From QHXQ01 sp036389375 (GTDB lineage: Bacteria > Acidobacteriota > Blastocatellia > Pyrinomonadales > Pyrinomonadaceae): 58,109 nucleotides of DNA. The translations under genes and the position numbers were made by a program. The stretch is from the NCBI GenBank assembly GCA_036389375.1, contig DASVQA010000090.1, positions 1-58,109 on the forward strand. The letters run 5' to 3'. This document shows positions 27,296 through 35,386 of this stretch, piece by piece; positions within the stretch are counted from its first letter, which is position 1; the number at the start of each line of letters is the position of its first letter. The notes under the pieces are model-generated. The model made no database searches, was not told the DNA's origin, and worked only from the letters and a program-made list of their open reading frames with translations.

Positions 27296-27691
27296 ATGAA
27301 AAGATTAGCTGTCGCACTACAGCTGTCGCTGATATTCTTTATATCTATCGCTGTATCTGCCAAGACAATCCCTGTGAAGTTTCCGCCCGGGCGCACAACC
27401 GTCATCCTGAAAGGCAAGACCACAGGCGGGCCAAGCGAGAGTGGCGGGATGGATCCCATCACCTACCGCCTCCGCGCACGCGCAGGGCAGAAGATCACGC
27501 TCCATCTCACCTCCGCGAAGAAGAACGCCATCTTCGGCGTCTGGGCGCCTGGCATGAACCCAGTGGATATAGGCTCGAACCCGACCGACTGGAGCGGCAC
27601 GCTGCCAAAGACCGGCGCGTACGAGATCAGCGTCTGGCCTGAGGACGAGGCGACCAACACCACCTTCACCCTAGAAATCACCATCCGATAG
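27296..27691 (+). CDS. Secreted PPC-like beta-sandwich protein (cassette 6)
   Basis: A 131-residue exported protein. The signal peptide is residues 1-22 (ending VSAKT). The mature part has YRLRARAGQKITLHLTSAKKNAIFGVWAPG and TGAYEISVWPEDEATNTTFTLEI, the pattern of bacterial pre-peptidase C-terminal (PPC) type beta-sandwiches. These usually accompany secreted enzymes; here the domain stands alone. A strong ribosome site (GAAAGGAG) lies 5 bases before the ATG. Confidence 0.78.
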   Translation: MKRLAVALQLSLIFFISIAVSAKTIPVKFPPGRTTVILKGKTTGGPSESGGMDPITYRLRARAGQKITLHLTSAKKNAIFGVWAPGMNPVDIGSNPTDWSGTLPKTGAYEISVWPEDEATNTTFTLEITIR

Positions 27692-27713
27692 AAGCTCGTA
27701 ATTCTGACGGCGA

Positions 27714-27800
27714 GCATAACAACGGCATGCACCCGACGCCCTATCAGCGAATCTCTTATCAATCATAGCAACAGGGCGCGGGTGATGCCGGGCGTTAGAC
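27714..27800 (+). other. Integron attC site 6
   Basis: Left core GCATAAC (27714-27720), right core GTTAGAC (27794-27800), 87 bases. It shares AACGGCATGCACCCGACGCC and GATGCCGGGCGTTAG with attC3, so cassettes 3 and 6 carry recently related sites although their genes are unrelated. Confidence 0.88.
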
Positions 27801-27864
27801 CTCTTTCTATTGGGTAAACCGTAGGCGGCGAATTCTGACATTGACAACTATGGATGGTTGAATC

Positions 27865-28077
27865 ATGAAAACAGAAGTAGAATTTCCGCTGACAGTGCTC
27901 TTTGAAGATGGTTCGGTTGAGCAATTTGACAGTATCGAAAGGCTTGAGCAAGATTTAGAAGATTTTGATTCTGATCTGGATGTTGCGTGTAGCGTGACAG
28001 ACAAATTTGGGCGACCTGTTCGTCTCAAATTGAAAATGCTGGAAGTAAAAGAAGTTTCTCTTCTCCATCCAAGTTGA
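27865..28077 (+). CDS. Small acidic hypothetical protein (cassette 7)
   Basis: A 70-residue acidic protein: MKTEVEFPLTVLFEDGSVE, then IERLEQDLEDFDSDLDVACSVTDKFGRPVRLKLKMLEV. It looks like a compact alpha/beta fold without Cys or catalytic-looking residues. I do not recognise the family. A GGATGG lies 7 bases upstream. Its place alone between attC6 and attC7 makes it the likely cargo of cassette 7. Confidence 0.65.
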   Translation: MKTEVEFPLTVLFEDGSVEQFDSIERLEQDLEDFDSDLDVACSVTDKFGRPVRLKLKMLEVKEVSLLHPS

Positions 28078-28117
28078 ATTTGAGGCAGTGGAAAAATCTC
28101 TGTCTTCGACGGGCGAG

Positions 28118-28220
28118 GTCTAACAACTCATTGAACCGGAGCGCGAATAGCGCGGCTTTCATGCGCGAGACTTGGCGCTTATCATATTGTGTCCGCGCCC
28201 GGTTCACTCGAGCGTTAGGC
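28118..28220 (+). other. Integron attC site 7
   Basis: Left core GTCTAAC (28118-28124), right core GTTAGGC (28214-28220), 103 bases. Arms AACTCATTGAACCGG and CCGGTTCACTCGAGC pair well with single extrahelical bases. Both cores match consensus. Confidence 0.9.
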
Positions 28221-28347
28221 GTCTATTGGCAGGCGGCAGGGAGGTTGTTTGTGATATTGGGAAATGTAGATATATAATCGCGGCTCCTGCAGCTCACTAA
28301 TTTTCGCTCTTAACACTTTTCAGCACCCATCAAAGGAGAAGTCCACA

Positions 28348-29211
28348 ATGCGCCGCACATTCTGCTTCTTAGCTCTTGTGTTTGCCACCTTTGCTCTCGC
28401 CCTACTGATCGTGCCCCCCCGGGTGAAGGCCATCACGTATGGCTTCGTTGACTCGAACAACACTTATAGCAACGTCGGAGCGTTCATCATCAAGGCACCC
28501 ACAGGGGAGATTTATCCCATCTGTTCGGGCACACTGATTGCTCCAAATGTGTTTCTGACCGCGAGCCACTGCATACAGTATTTCACCAGTACTCTTGCCC
28601 CGGAGGGCTACACCGCTTACGTGAGCTTCGATAAGTCAATACCCTTTGGCAACTTGACCAGCACCAAGACTAAGCTGTTTGCAGTCCAGTCGGTTGTCAC
28701 CAATCCGAATTATAATCAAAGCCAGAGTGATTCGGGCGACATCGGCGTGTTGATACTCCAGTCTAACGTCAAAGGCATCACGCCGGCGACCCTCCCGACC
28801 TGTGGGCTGCTGGATCAGCTTGTCGCTCAAAATGGATTGAAGGATGCCGTCTTCACTGCCGCCGGCTATGGCTTGCAGAATCGTGTCGTGGGTGGCGGAG
28901 TTCCCTACTTTCAAGATGTAAATCCGATACCGAGGATGTATTCCTTCTCCAGTTTCAACTCCCTCAATGGAGGGTACATCCGTTTATCGCAAAATCCGGC
29001 GACCGGCAACGGTGGGACTTGCTTCGGGGATTCGGGTGGCCCCAACTTCCTCACCGTCAACGGTCAACAGATTCTAGCGGCGATTACCATCACAGGCGAT
29101 TCTGTGTGCCGGTCAACGAATGTTGATTACCGGCTTGATACGGCCGCGGCACAGGGCTTCTTAGCCTACGTCAACGCTGCATACGGGACTGCCATCCCAG
29201 TTTCCTGTTAA
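28348..29211 (+). CDS. Trypsin-like serine protease, exported (cassette 8)
   Basis: A 287-residue S1-family protease with a signal peptide at residues 1-28. The catalytic His is in VFLTASHC (about 76), Asp in GDIGVLIL (about 131) and Ser in GTCFGDSGGPNF (about 230). Cys residues near the His, the Ser and the C-terminus could form disulfides, which fits an exported enzyme. A strong ribosome site (AAAGGAG) precedes the ATG. No pro-domain or PDZ domain is attached, unlike the chromosomal HtrA protein. It is the last gene before the chromosomal block resumes. Confidence 0.9.
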   Translation: MRRTFCFLALVFATFALALLIVPPRVKAITYGFVDSNNTYSNVGAFIIKAPTGEIYPICSGTLIAPNVFLTASHCIQYFTSTLAPEGYTAYVSFDKSIPFGNLTSTKTKLFAVQSVVTNPNYNQSQSDSGDIGVLILQSNVKGITPATLPTCGLLDQLVAQNGLKDAVFTAAGYGLQNRVVGGGVPYFQDVNPIPRMYSFSSFNSLNGGYIRLSQNPATGNGGTCFGDSGGPNFLTVNGQQILAAITITGDSVCRSTNVDYRLDTAAAQGFLAYVNAAYGTAIPVSC

Positions 29212-29304
29212 GACCGAAAAGTTCGGGGCGTCTTTGATTCCCGAAGTCAATGGCACTTAAGCGCCAAGGTCAAAGACGCCCACTGGATTTTAAACACGAG
29301 CACC

Positions 29305-29434
29305 GCCTAACAACTCATTCAAGCGGCTTAAGACTAAAGCCGGGTACGCCGCGCGTGCTGGCACAGAAAAAGCTTGAAGCAGGGAAGCACACGGAACAAG
29401 CCGAAGGGAGAAGTGTGCGAGCGTCGGGTTAGTG
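29305..29434 (+). other. Degenerate attC site 8 at the right edge of the array
   Basis: The left core GCCTAAC (29305-29311) and arm AACTCATTCAAGCGGC are typical and close to attC1, 5 and 7. No clean partner arm follows: GCTTGAAGC (29372-29380) lacks a right core, and GTTAGTG (29428-29434) lacks a paired arm. The site looks decayed or rearranged and may be unable to recombine. Confidence 0.5.
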
Positions 29435-29468
29435 TGTGGGCTTTCGTGGGTTAAGAAGGAGGCGGTGG

Positions 29469-31694
29469 CTACATGATCAGCGTGCTGTCGAGCAGTTCGG
29501 CGTCGCCGTGATGCTTGATCTGTTCGAGGTCGAGTAGCCCGGCGCGTTGTTGATATTCGAGCAAGAGGCTGCTCGCGGCTTCCGCGTCGAGCGGGCGCGA
29601 GAACAGGTAGCCCTGCCCGTATTCGCAGCGCATCGCTTTCAGCTTTTCTAACTGCTGCTCGGTTTCCACGCCTTCGGCGATCACATCCATACCTAAATTA
29701 CCGGCGAGCGTCAGGATCGTGCGAATGATCTCTGTGTTCTCGTCGTCGCCACCGATGCGGGTGACGAACGAGCGGTCGATCTTCAGTATGTTGACGGGGA
29801 AGCGGTGCAGATAGCTCAAAGACGAATAGCCCGTGCCGAAATCGTCAATCGAGAGTTGCACGCCGAGCGCGCGCAGTTGCATGAGCATGGTGCTGGCGAT
29901 CTCGGCGTTGTCCATGACGACTGATTCGGTGATCTCCAATTTCAGGAAGCGCGGGTCAAGCTCCGTCTCTTTCAATATCTGTTTGATCTGTTCGAGCAGA
30001 TCGGGTTGCGCAAACTGCCGGGCCGAGAGGTTGACGCTGATCGAGAGGGCCTTCTGCTCCGGATATTGCAACTGCCATGCGTGTGTCTGCCGGCACGCCT
30101 GCCGGAGCACCCAACTGCCGAGGTCAACGATGAGACCCGTCTCTTCGGCGATGGAGATAAATTCGACGGGCGAGATGCAGCCGCGTTGCGGGTGCTCCCA
30201 GCGCACGAGCGCCTCGAAGCCGACCACGCGGTTAATCTCCAATGCCACGATAGGTTGATAATGGACGCGGAACTCTTCGCGTTCGAGCGCGCGCCGCATA
30301 TCGCTTTCCAGTTGCAGGCGCGCGACGGCGTGCGCGTGCATCGTGGCGTCGAATAGTTCAAAGCACGCTTTGCCCTTTTCCTTCGCGTGATACATGGCGG
30401 TATCGGCATCGCGCAGGATGTTTTCCGGATGGTCGTAGCCGATGCTGCTGAGCGTGATGCCGATGCTGGCCGTGGTGTAGACCTCGTGCCCGTACAGGTT
30501 CACGGGGCGCATCAACTCGCGCTGCGCGCGTTCGGCGACGAGACTCGCCTCGGCGTGACCTGTGACGCCGTCGAGCAGGATGGCGAACTCGTCACCGCCG
30601 AGCCGGGCCACCATGTCGGTCGGGCGCAGGCATTTCTCAAGGCGGCGCGCGATGGAGATGAGTAACTGATCGCCGGCGACGTGCCCCAGACTGTCGTTGA
30701 TGTATTTGAAGCGGTCGAGATCGAGGAACAGTAACGCGTAGATGTGATCAGGATGGAGCTTGGCGCGTTCAATCGCAAGTTTGAGATGATTGATCAAGAG
30801 CGCGCGGTTGGGCAGGTTCGTCAAGGTGTCGTGGAAGGCGACGTGCCGGAAGTGTTCGCGGCTCTCTTCCAGTTCACGGCCGATGCGCTCCTGCTCGGCC
30901 AAGTGGCGATTCAGTTCTTCGATATGGCGCTCGGCCTGTTCGGCGCGCGCACGCTCGGCTTCGGCGCGGGCGCGCTCGGCTTCCGCGCGATCATGTTCGG
31001 CCTGCTCAGCCTGTGCGGCGGTCGTGCGTATGTCATCGAGATACTTGTGATAGGTGTAGTAGAGCACCCAGATGAGTGGGATGGCGACGAGCAGGGCGTA
31101 GAAGCCCATCGTCCCGACGCTGTAGGCGATCATGCTCGCCGCCACCGCGCCCGCAATGTAAGTGACCGACGACCAGACGTAGTTTCTCGTCCACATCTGC
31201 CAGAGCGGCAGACCGTGTTTGCATGCCATGCCGACGGCGACAAGCCACGTGTTGGTGAAGAACTGGACGAGCGCCGACACGCAGACCGCGATGAGCAGCA
31301 GCGACCAGTCCTGCCGCGGGATGTTGGTCGTCGCGCCGAAGATGGCTTCGAGCAGTTGCACGGTGACGAACGTGGCGCAGGCCATGGCGGCCGAGTTGAA
31401 GAGAATGGTGCGCAGCTTTTTGCCGACGCGCGCGCCGGAACTTAGTCCTTCGGCGGCCGCAAGCAGGATGCCGGCCGGGCCGCCATGTAGATAGATGGCG
31501 AGGAAGATGAACGTGTCGGCGATGGTGACGTTGGTGTCGAAGCGCGGGATTTTAATGGCGAAGCGGGAACTGATGACCGTCAGCGAAGCGAGCAGCAGGA
31601 AGCGAATATCAATGCGCTCCACCGGTTGTTGTGCGATGGCCAGCACGCAGACGAGCGCGCCCAAGGCGACCACGAGCCATTGATATGGCTGCAT
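29469..31694 (-). CDS. Membrane-bound diguanylate cyclase/phosphodiesterase (GGDEF-EAL)
   Basis: A 741-residue c-di-GMP turnover protein. The N-terminal third has about seven to eight membrane helices, similar in layout to MASE-type sensors. A coiled coil of AERARAE units follows, then a GGDEF domain with intact RLGGDEF, then an EAL domain with FEALVRWEHP and DDFGTGYSSLSYL. Both active sites look complete, so synthesis and breakdown of c-di-GMP are both possible. The ATG at 31694 is preferred; an in-frame TTG lies at 31733. It lies immediately right of the cassette array. Confidence 0.93.
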   Translation of the reverse strand: MQPYQWLVVALGALVCVLAIAQQPVERIDIRFLLLASLTVISSRFAIKIPRFDTNVTIADTFIFLAIYLHGGPAGILLAAAEGLSSGARVGKKLRTILFNSAAMACATFVTVQLLEAIFGATTNIPRQDWSLLLIAVCVSALVQFFTNTWLVAVGMACKHGLPLWQMWTRNYVWSSVTYIAGAVAASMIAYSVGTMGFYALLVAIPLIWVLYYTYHKYLDDIRTTAAQAEQAEHDRAEAERARAEAERARAEQAERHIEELNRHLAEQERIGRELEESREHFRHVAFHDTLTNLPNRALLINHLKLAIERAKLHPDHIYALLFLDLDRFKYINDSLGHVAGDQLLISIARRLEKCLRPTDMVARLGGDEFAILLDGVTGHAEASLVAERAQRELMRPVNLYGHEVYTTASIGITLSSIGYDHPENILRDADTAMYHAKEKGKACFELFDATMHAHAVARLQLESDMRRALEREEFRVHYQPIVALEINRVVGFEALVRWEHPQRGCISPVEFISIAEETGLIVDLGSWVLRQACRQTHAWQLQYPEQKALSISVNLSARQFAQPDLLEQIKQILKETELDPRFLKLEITESVVMDNAEIASTMLMQLRALGVQLSIDDFGTGYSSLSYLHRFPVNILKIDRSFVTRIGGDDENTEIIRTILTLAGNLGMDVIAEGVETEQQLEKLKAMRCEYGQGYLFSRPLDAEAASSLLLEYQQRAGLLDLEQIKHHGDAELLDSTLIM

Positions 31695-31756
31695 GAGTCG
31701 CTGCCTGCCTGTCAGTGCGATGGTAGGAGTCAAGCGTGCTAACCCGCCTTGCTGAA

Positions 31757-32659
31757 TTAGAAATAGACGGTGCGGTAGTGGCTGTGCAGTTGGTAGCCAG
31801 CCTTGTAGTAGAGTCGCTGCGCGGCCCGGTTCTCTTCTTTGACGACGAGACAGAGCGAGCTTGTGCGGGTCAGGAGGTTGCGCGCCAGTTGCGTCATGCA
31901 GCGTAGCCCATAGCCGCGCCCGCGCTTCTCCGGATGCACGAAGACGCCCTCGATAAAGATCACTTCAGGCGTCGCCGAGATGATGTCGGCTTTGAAGATG
32001 ATGCGCCCGTCTTCGGTGAGCACCCACTCGCGCCCTTGTTCGAGGCGCTGCAAGACGCGGCGGCAGACGCCTTGCGCGTCCCGCGTCAGCGGATTGACGC
32101 CGTGCTCCTCGAAAGCCATGGCCGCGTTAATGGCGATCACCTGTTCAAGGTCTGCGCGCGTGGCCTGCCGGAGCGCGGGGACAGCTTCTACGTCCCGCGC
32201 CGGGGTTGTCTGTTCAAGCAGCACTTCGTGGTTGATGAGACGCGGCGGGCGACCATGACCTGACAGGTAGCTGACGAGACGTTCGATCTGCCCGTGCTCG
32301 CCGCGCATCAGATGCTCGCCGCTGTTCGCCAGCGTCAGGCGCGCAAACGCGCGGAAAGCCATCTCGCTGCGTGCTTCGATGACGGTTTTCAGCCCGATGA
32401 GGGCGACGCCTTCGAGTATGCCCGCCTTGTTGCGATAGCCGTAGAAAGTGCCGCGATTATGTAGGCTGACCACGCCGTTATCGCGGATCAGCCCGGCCAT
32501 GAAGACTGTGTGGATGGCGCGCCGGGCTAAGAAGGCGAGCACTTCCGATTGGTCTTGACCGGCGAGTGCATCAACGGGCAGCTGTAGCAAGCGATCTTGT
32601 TCAAGGTTAACGAGGGGCGGGGCGAGCGTTCCTAGTTCAGTGCTGAAAGAGGATGACAT
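31757..32659 (-). CDS. GNAT family N-acetyltransferase
   Basis: A 300-residue protein whose C-terminal half is a GNAT domain: FIEGVFVHPEKRGRGYGLRCMTQLARNLL contains the acetyl-CoA-binding RGRGYG loop, followed by LYYKAGYQLHSHYRTVYF. The N-terminal half (about residues 25-150) resembles the extra domain of two-domain GNAT proteins (DUF4081-like). The substrate is unknown. Confidence 0.85.
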   Translation of the reverse strand: MSSSFSTELGTLAPPLVNLEQDRLLQLPVDALAGQDQSEVLAFLARRAIHTVFMAGLIRDNGVVSLHNRGTFYGYRNKAGILEGVALIGLKTVIEARSEMAFRAFARLTLANSGEHLMRGEHGQIERLVSYLSGHGRPPRLINHEVLLEQTTPARDVEAVPALRQATRADLEQVIAINAAMAFEEHGVNPLTRDAQGVCRRVLQRLEQGREWVLTEDGRIIFKADIISATPEVIFIEGVFVHPEKRGRGYGLRCMTQLARNLLTRTSSLCLVVKEENRAAQRLYYKAGYQLHSHYRTVYF

Positions 32660-32752
32660 TTGCTTACTCGCAGAAGAATCAGTCGGACGTTGACGGGCGC
32701 GTTGGTTGGCGGGCGGGCGGCAACATTTCGCCGCCCGCCCACCCGTTTGGCG

Positions 32753-35386
32753 TTACTGCTGCATGCTGGGCGTGTCATCGCCGCCGATGAGCGCCCTTGA
32801 GGACATGGCCTGCACAGCAGAATCGCCCATGACCACGCCATCACCCATCACGACGCCGTCGCCCATCACCACGCCGTCGCCCATGACGACACCATCGCCC
32901 ATCACGACGCCGTCGCCGAGCAGTTGGCTGATGCTGAGGAAGGGTAGGCCGTCACCCATGACGACGCCGCTGCCCGTCATGATCGTATCGCCCATCACGA
33001 CGCCGTTCGACATCATGGTTGAGTCGAGCGACACAGAGGTGCTGCCCATGATCACGGCATCACCCATCACGACGCCCAGCCCGTAGATCTTCTGATACTG
33101 CATGATCAGATTCGTGCCGGTGGCGTAGCTGTAGTTGAGGATAAGCCCCTGCGACCAGTTGAAGGTCTGCCCGGCGATGGTCGAGCGCGGATCGGGCGGC
33201 GTGATTGTGGTCAGCAGTTGCGTGCCCACTGCGGGACTCGCCGGCAGGTCTGTGCGGACGAGTTTCGCCAGCCGCACCGCGCCTTCAATGTTCACCTCGC
33301 CCGCGCCCTGCTCGAACATGTTGCAGCCTGCGAGCGTCTGAGCCGTGTACATCAGCGCCGCTTTAACCATGTTCGGCGTGAGCTTCGGATTGGCTTGCAG
33401 CATGAGCGCGGCCGTGCCGGCGACGATGGGCGTGGCCATCGAAGTGCCGCTCAGGTACATCATCTTCTTGTTGTCATCGTCGGTGATGCCTGAATCCAAC
33501 TCAGGATGCTGCTTGACGAGCAGATTGGGTTTATCCGCACCCTCATCGGATTCCGCGTAGATCAGCTTGTTGCCCGGCGCGACGAGATCAGGCTTGACCA
33601 GATTGTCGTAGTGCTTAACGCCGTCTGCGTCGGTCGAATAGCTGCGGGTCGGCCCGCGTGAGCTATAGGTGGCGATCACGTCGTCCCTGCGCGCGTCCGT
33701 GCCGAAGGTGTTGGTCGCGCCGACGGTGATGACCGAAGGCTCGTTGCCGGGCGAGTGAATCTGACCGTAGAGTTTCTGACCCGTCGCGTCCTTGCCGTTG
33801 TTGCCGGCGGCGGCGACGACGACGATACCTGCGTCCACTAGCTTGCGCGCGGCGCGGCAGAGCGGGTCGTTCTTGTAAGAATCAATGGCGGGTGCGCCGA
33901 GACTCATGTTGACGACCTTGATGTTGTACTTATCTTTGTTGAGCAGATTCGCGCTGCTGACTGGCTTGGTGGGATCGACCGGGCTGAGAATCCAGTTGAG
34001 CGCATTCAGGAGCGCAGTGGTTGAACCCATGCCCTGCGAATTCAGGACGCGCAGGTTGATGATCGTCGCACCGGGCGCGACGCCCTGATAGGAGTTGCCC
34101 GAAGTTGTGCTGATGCCGGCCGCTGCCGACGCGACGTGTGAACCGTGCCCGTAAGGGTCTTTGTCCGTGATGCCTTCGGTCGTGAAATCTCGCTTGTAAG
34201 TAATGCGCCCGCCCGCGAAAGAGCGATGCCCGGCGTCAATGCCGGAGTCGAGCACGGCGATGCCGACGCCCGTGCCGTTGATGGCGGTCGAGCCGAGCAG
34301 CATGCTGAGCAGCGAGCCGGCGGGCGGCGTGCGCACAATGTCTGCACCGGTCGTCGCCGTGACGTGACCGAGCATGCTGATGCTGCGGTCGGGCGAGAGA
34401 TGGCGGGTTAGACCGCTCGCGGCCAACTCTTCAATCGCCTTGGCCGGCACTTCAACCTTCATTGCGCCCAGTTGCCCTAAACGCTCGCTCACCGTCACGC
34501 CGTTACGCGCGAGCAACGCGTGCAACTCTTCGTTCCGGACATCGTCGGTTTGCAGAATGACGCCGACGCGGTCGTTCGGCGACTTGGCGCTCTCGACCAA
34601 GGCGCGCAGGTCGGTGGAGATTTTCTCGCCTGTGAAACCGTTATTGTCATCAGTACGCTCGGCGTCGTTGTCCGCGTCCGCCTGCTCTGCGCTGAGGCTG
34701 ATGGGCTGGAAGAGAGCATTGAGCGCCGGATCGCTGGCGATGTCGTTGGCGTAGAGGTCAGCCGGCGCAGCCCCGACGAGGTGCAGCTTGCTGCGCTCAA
34801 GCGCGGCGCGGACGGCGTTGGCCGCTTCAGCGCTCGCGGCATTCGCGCCGACGAACTGATGCAACTGCTCGACGAAGAGGATCACTTGCCCGTGTGCGCC
34901 CGCCGCTTCCGTCAGCACCGCGTTCAAGCGCGCGACAAACTCTTGATTGTTTTGCGCGTCCCGCGTCAGCGTATTGAGGTCGAGGCGGAAGACGCGCATT
35001 GCGCGCAAAGCTGCCGGCACTTGACCGGCGATGATCCGCGCGGCCAAGGCGTTGGCAATCGCGGCGCTGCGACCGGTGTCGCCCGCTGCGTCGGTCAGCA
35101 CGGGTTGGCGTTGCGCGTCGTCGGCCACGAGCGCGATCAGGCGCTTGAGTTCGGCCTTATGACCGATGACCGGCTCAAGTCGGCCCTGCCGGGCCAACTC
35201 CGTCAGGTCTGTGGCGTAACGTGAAAGAACGGGGAAACTGTTCTTAGCCTGCCGCACAACAGGCGTGCGCTGGGTCGCCGTCTGCGGGCGGGCGCTGCTG
35301 TGTGCCGGGCTGCTAACGCACAAAGAGGCTAACAGGGACGATATTGTCAGCCACGTGAAGGCGCGGGAGCGTTTGTTTGTTCGCAT
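32753..35386 (-). CDS. Exported subtilase (S8) with degenerate ClpB-like AAA+ domain and GVVMGD repeats
   Basis: An 877-residue three-part protein. Residues 1-32 are a signal peptide. Residues about 52-235 follow ClpA/ClpB NBD1 closely (YATDLTELARQGRLEPVIGH, RIIAGQVPAALRAMRVFRLDL, GQVILFVEQLHQFVGA). However, Walker A reads AAGDTGRSAA instead of GxxGxGKT, and Walker B has lost its DE pair, so ATP hydrolysis is unlikely. The subtilase domain (about 360-720) has an intact triad: LDSGID, YGHGSHVA and GTSMATP. The C-terminus carries six consecutive GVVMGD units plus scattered variants. It is probably secreted or surface-bound. The AAA-like part may act as a pro-domain or binding domain (inference). 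Confidence 0.9.
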   Translation of the reverse strand: MRTNKRSRAFTWLTISSLLASLCVSSPAHSSARPQTATQRTPVVRQAKNSFPVLSRYATDLTELARQGRLEPVIGHKAELKRLIALVADDAQRQPVLTDAAGDTGRSAAIANALAARIIAGQVPAALRAMRVFRLDLNTLTRDAQNNQEFVARLNAVLTEAAGAHGQVILFVEQLHQFVGANAASAEAANAVRAALERSKLHLVGAAPADLYANDIASDPALNALFQPISLSAEQADADNDAERTDDNNGFTGEKISTDLRALVESAKSPNDRVGVILQTDDVRNEELHALLARNGVTVSERLGQLGAMKVEVPAKAIEELAASGLTRHLSPDRSISMLGHVTATTGADIVRTPPAGSLLSMLLGSTAINGTGVGIAVLDSGIDAGHRSFAGGRITYKRDFTTEGITDKDPYGHGSHVASAAAGISTTSGNSYQGVAPGATIINLRVLNSQGMGSTTALLNALNWILSPVDPTKPVSSANLLNKDKYNIKVVNMSLGAPAIDSYKNDPLCRAARKLVDAGIVVVAAAGNNGKDATGQKLYGQIHSPGNEPSVITVGATNTFGTDARRDDVIATYSSRGPTRSYSTDADGVKHYDNLVKPDLVAPGNKLIYAESDEGADKPNLLVKQHPELDSGITDDDNKKMMYLSGTSMATPIVAGTAALMLQANPKLTPNMVKAALMYTAQTLAGCNMFEQGAGEVNIEGAVRLAKLVRTDLPASPAVGTQLLTTITPPDPRSTIAGQTFNWSQGLILNYSYATGTNLIMQYQKIYGLGVVMGDAVIMGSTSVSLDSTMMSNGVVMGDTIMTGSGVVMGDGLPFLSISQLLGDGVVMGDGVVMGDGVVMGDGVVMGDGVVMGDSAVQAMSSRALIGGDDTPSMQQ
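32824..32931 (-). repeat. 18-base tandem repeat encoding GVVMGD
   Basis: Six consecutive 18-base units, differing only at third positions, encode Gly-Val-Val-Met-Gly-Asp in the C-terminal tail of the subtilase. Further single or variant copies lie at 32950-33075. Synonymous drift between units suggests that the peptide repeat is under selection. Confidence 0.85.

Larger units (their letters stand above)
22066..29434 (+). mobile_element. Integron gene-cassette array lacking a visible integrase (CALIN-like), eight cassettes
   Basis: Eight plus-strand units follow one another, each a single gene and then an attC-like site. Expected recombination points (G^TT of each right core) are at 22691, 23406, 23960, 26299, 27161, 27794 and 28214, with a doubtful one at 29428. 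Cassette sizes run from about 0.42 to 2.34 kb. All sites have the same orientation, and stop codons overlap or closely precede the left cores, as is usual in integrons. No tyrosine recombinase with an IntI patch, and no attI, is found in the window. GC content is visibly lower than on either side. The left edge is damaged by an IS3 relic; the right edge meets the chromosomal GGDEF-EAL gene. Confidence 0.85.

Noticed and set aside
29250..29432. A 60-codon frame in attC8
   Set aside because: It overlaps the recombination site and has a low-complexity translation, with no start context.
22066..29434. The regularly spaced similar elements as a CRISPR array
   Set aside because: The elements are 86-130 bases long, have diverging centres and are separated by genes of 0.2-2.2 kb, which fits attC sites and not CRISPR repeats and spacers.
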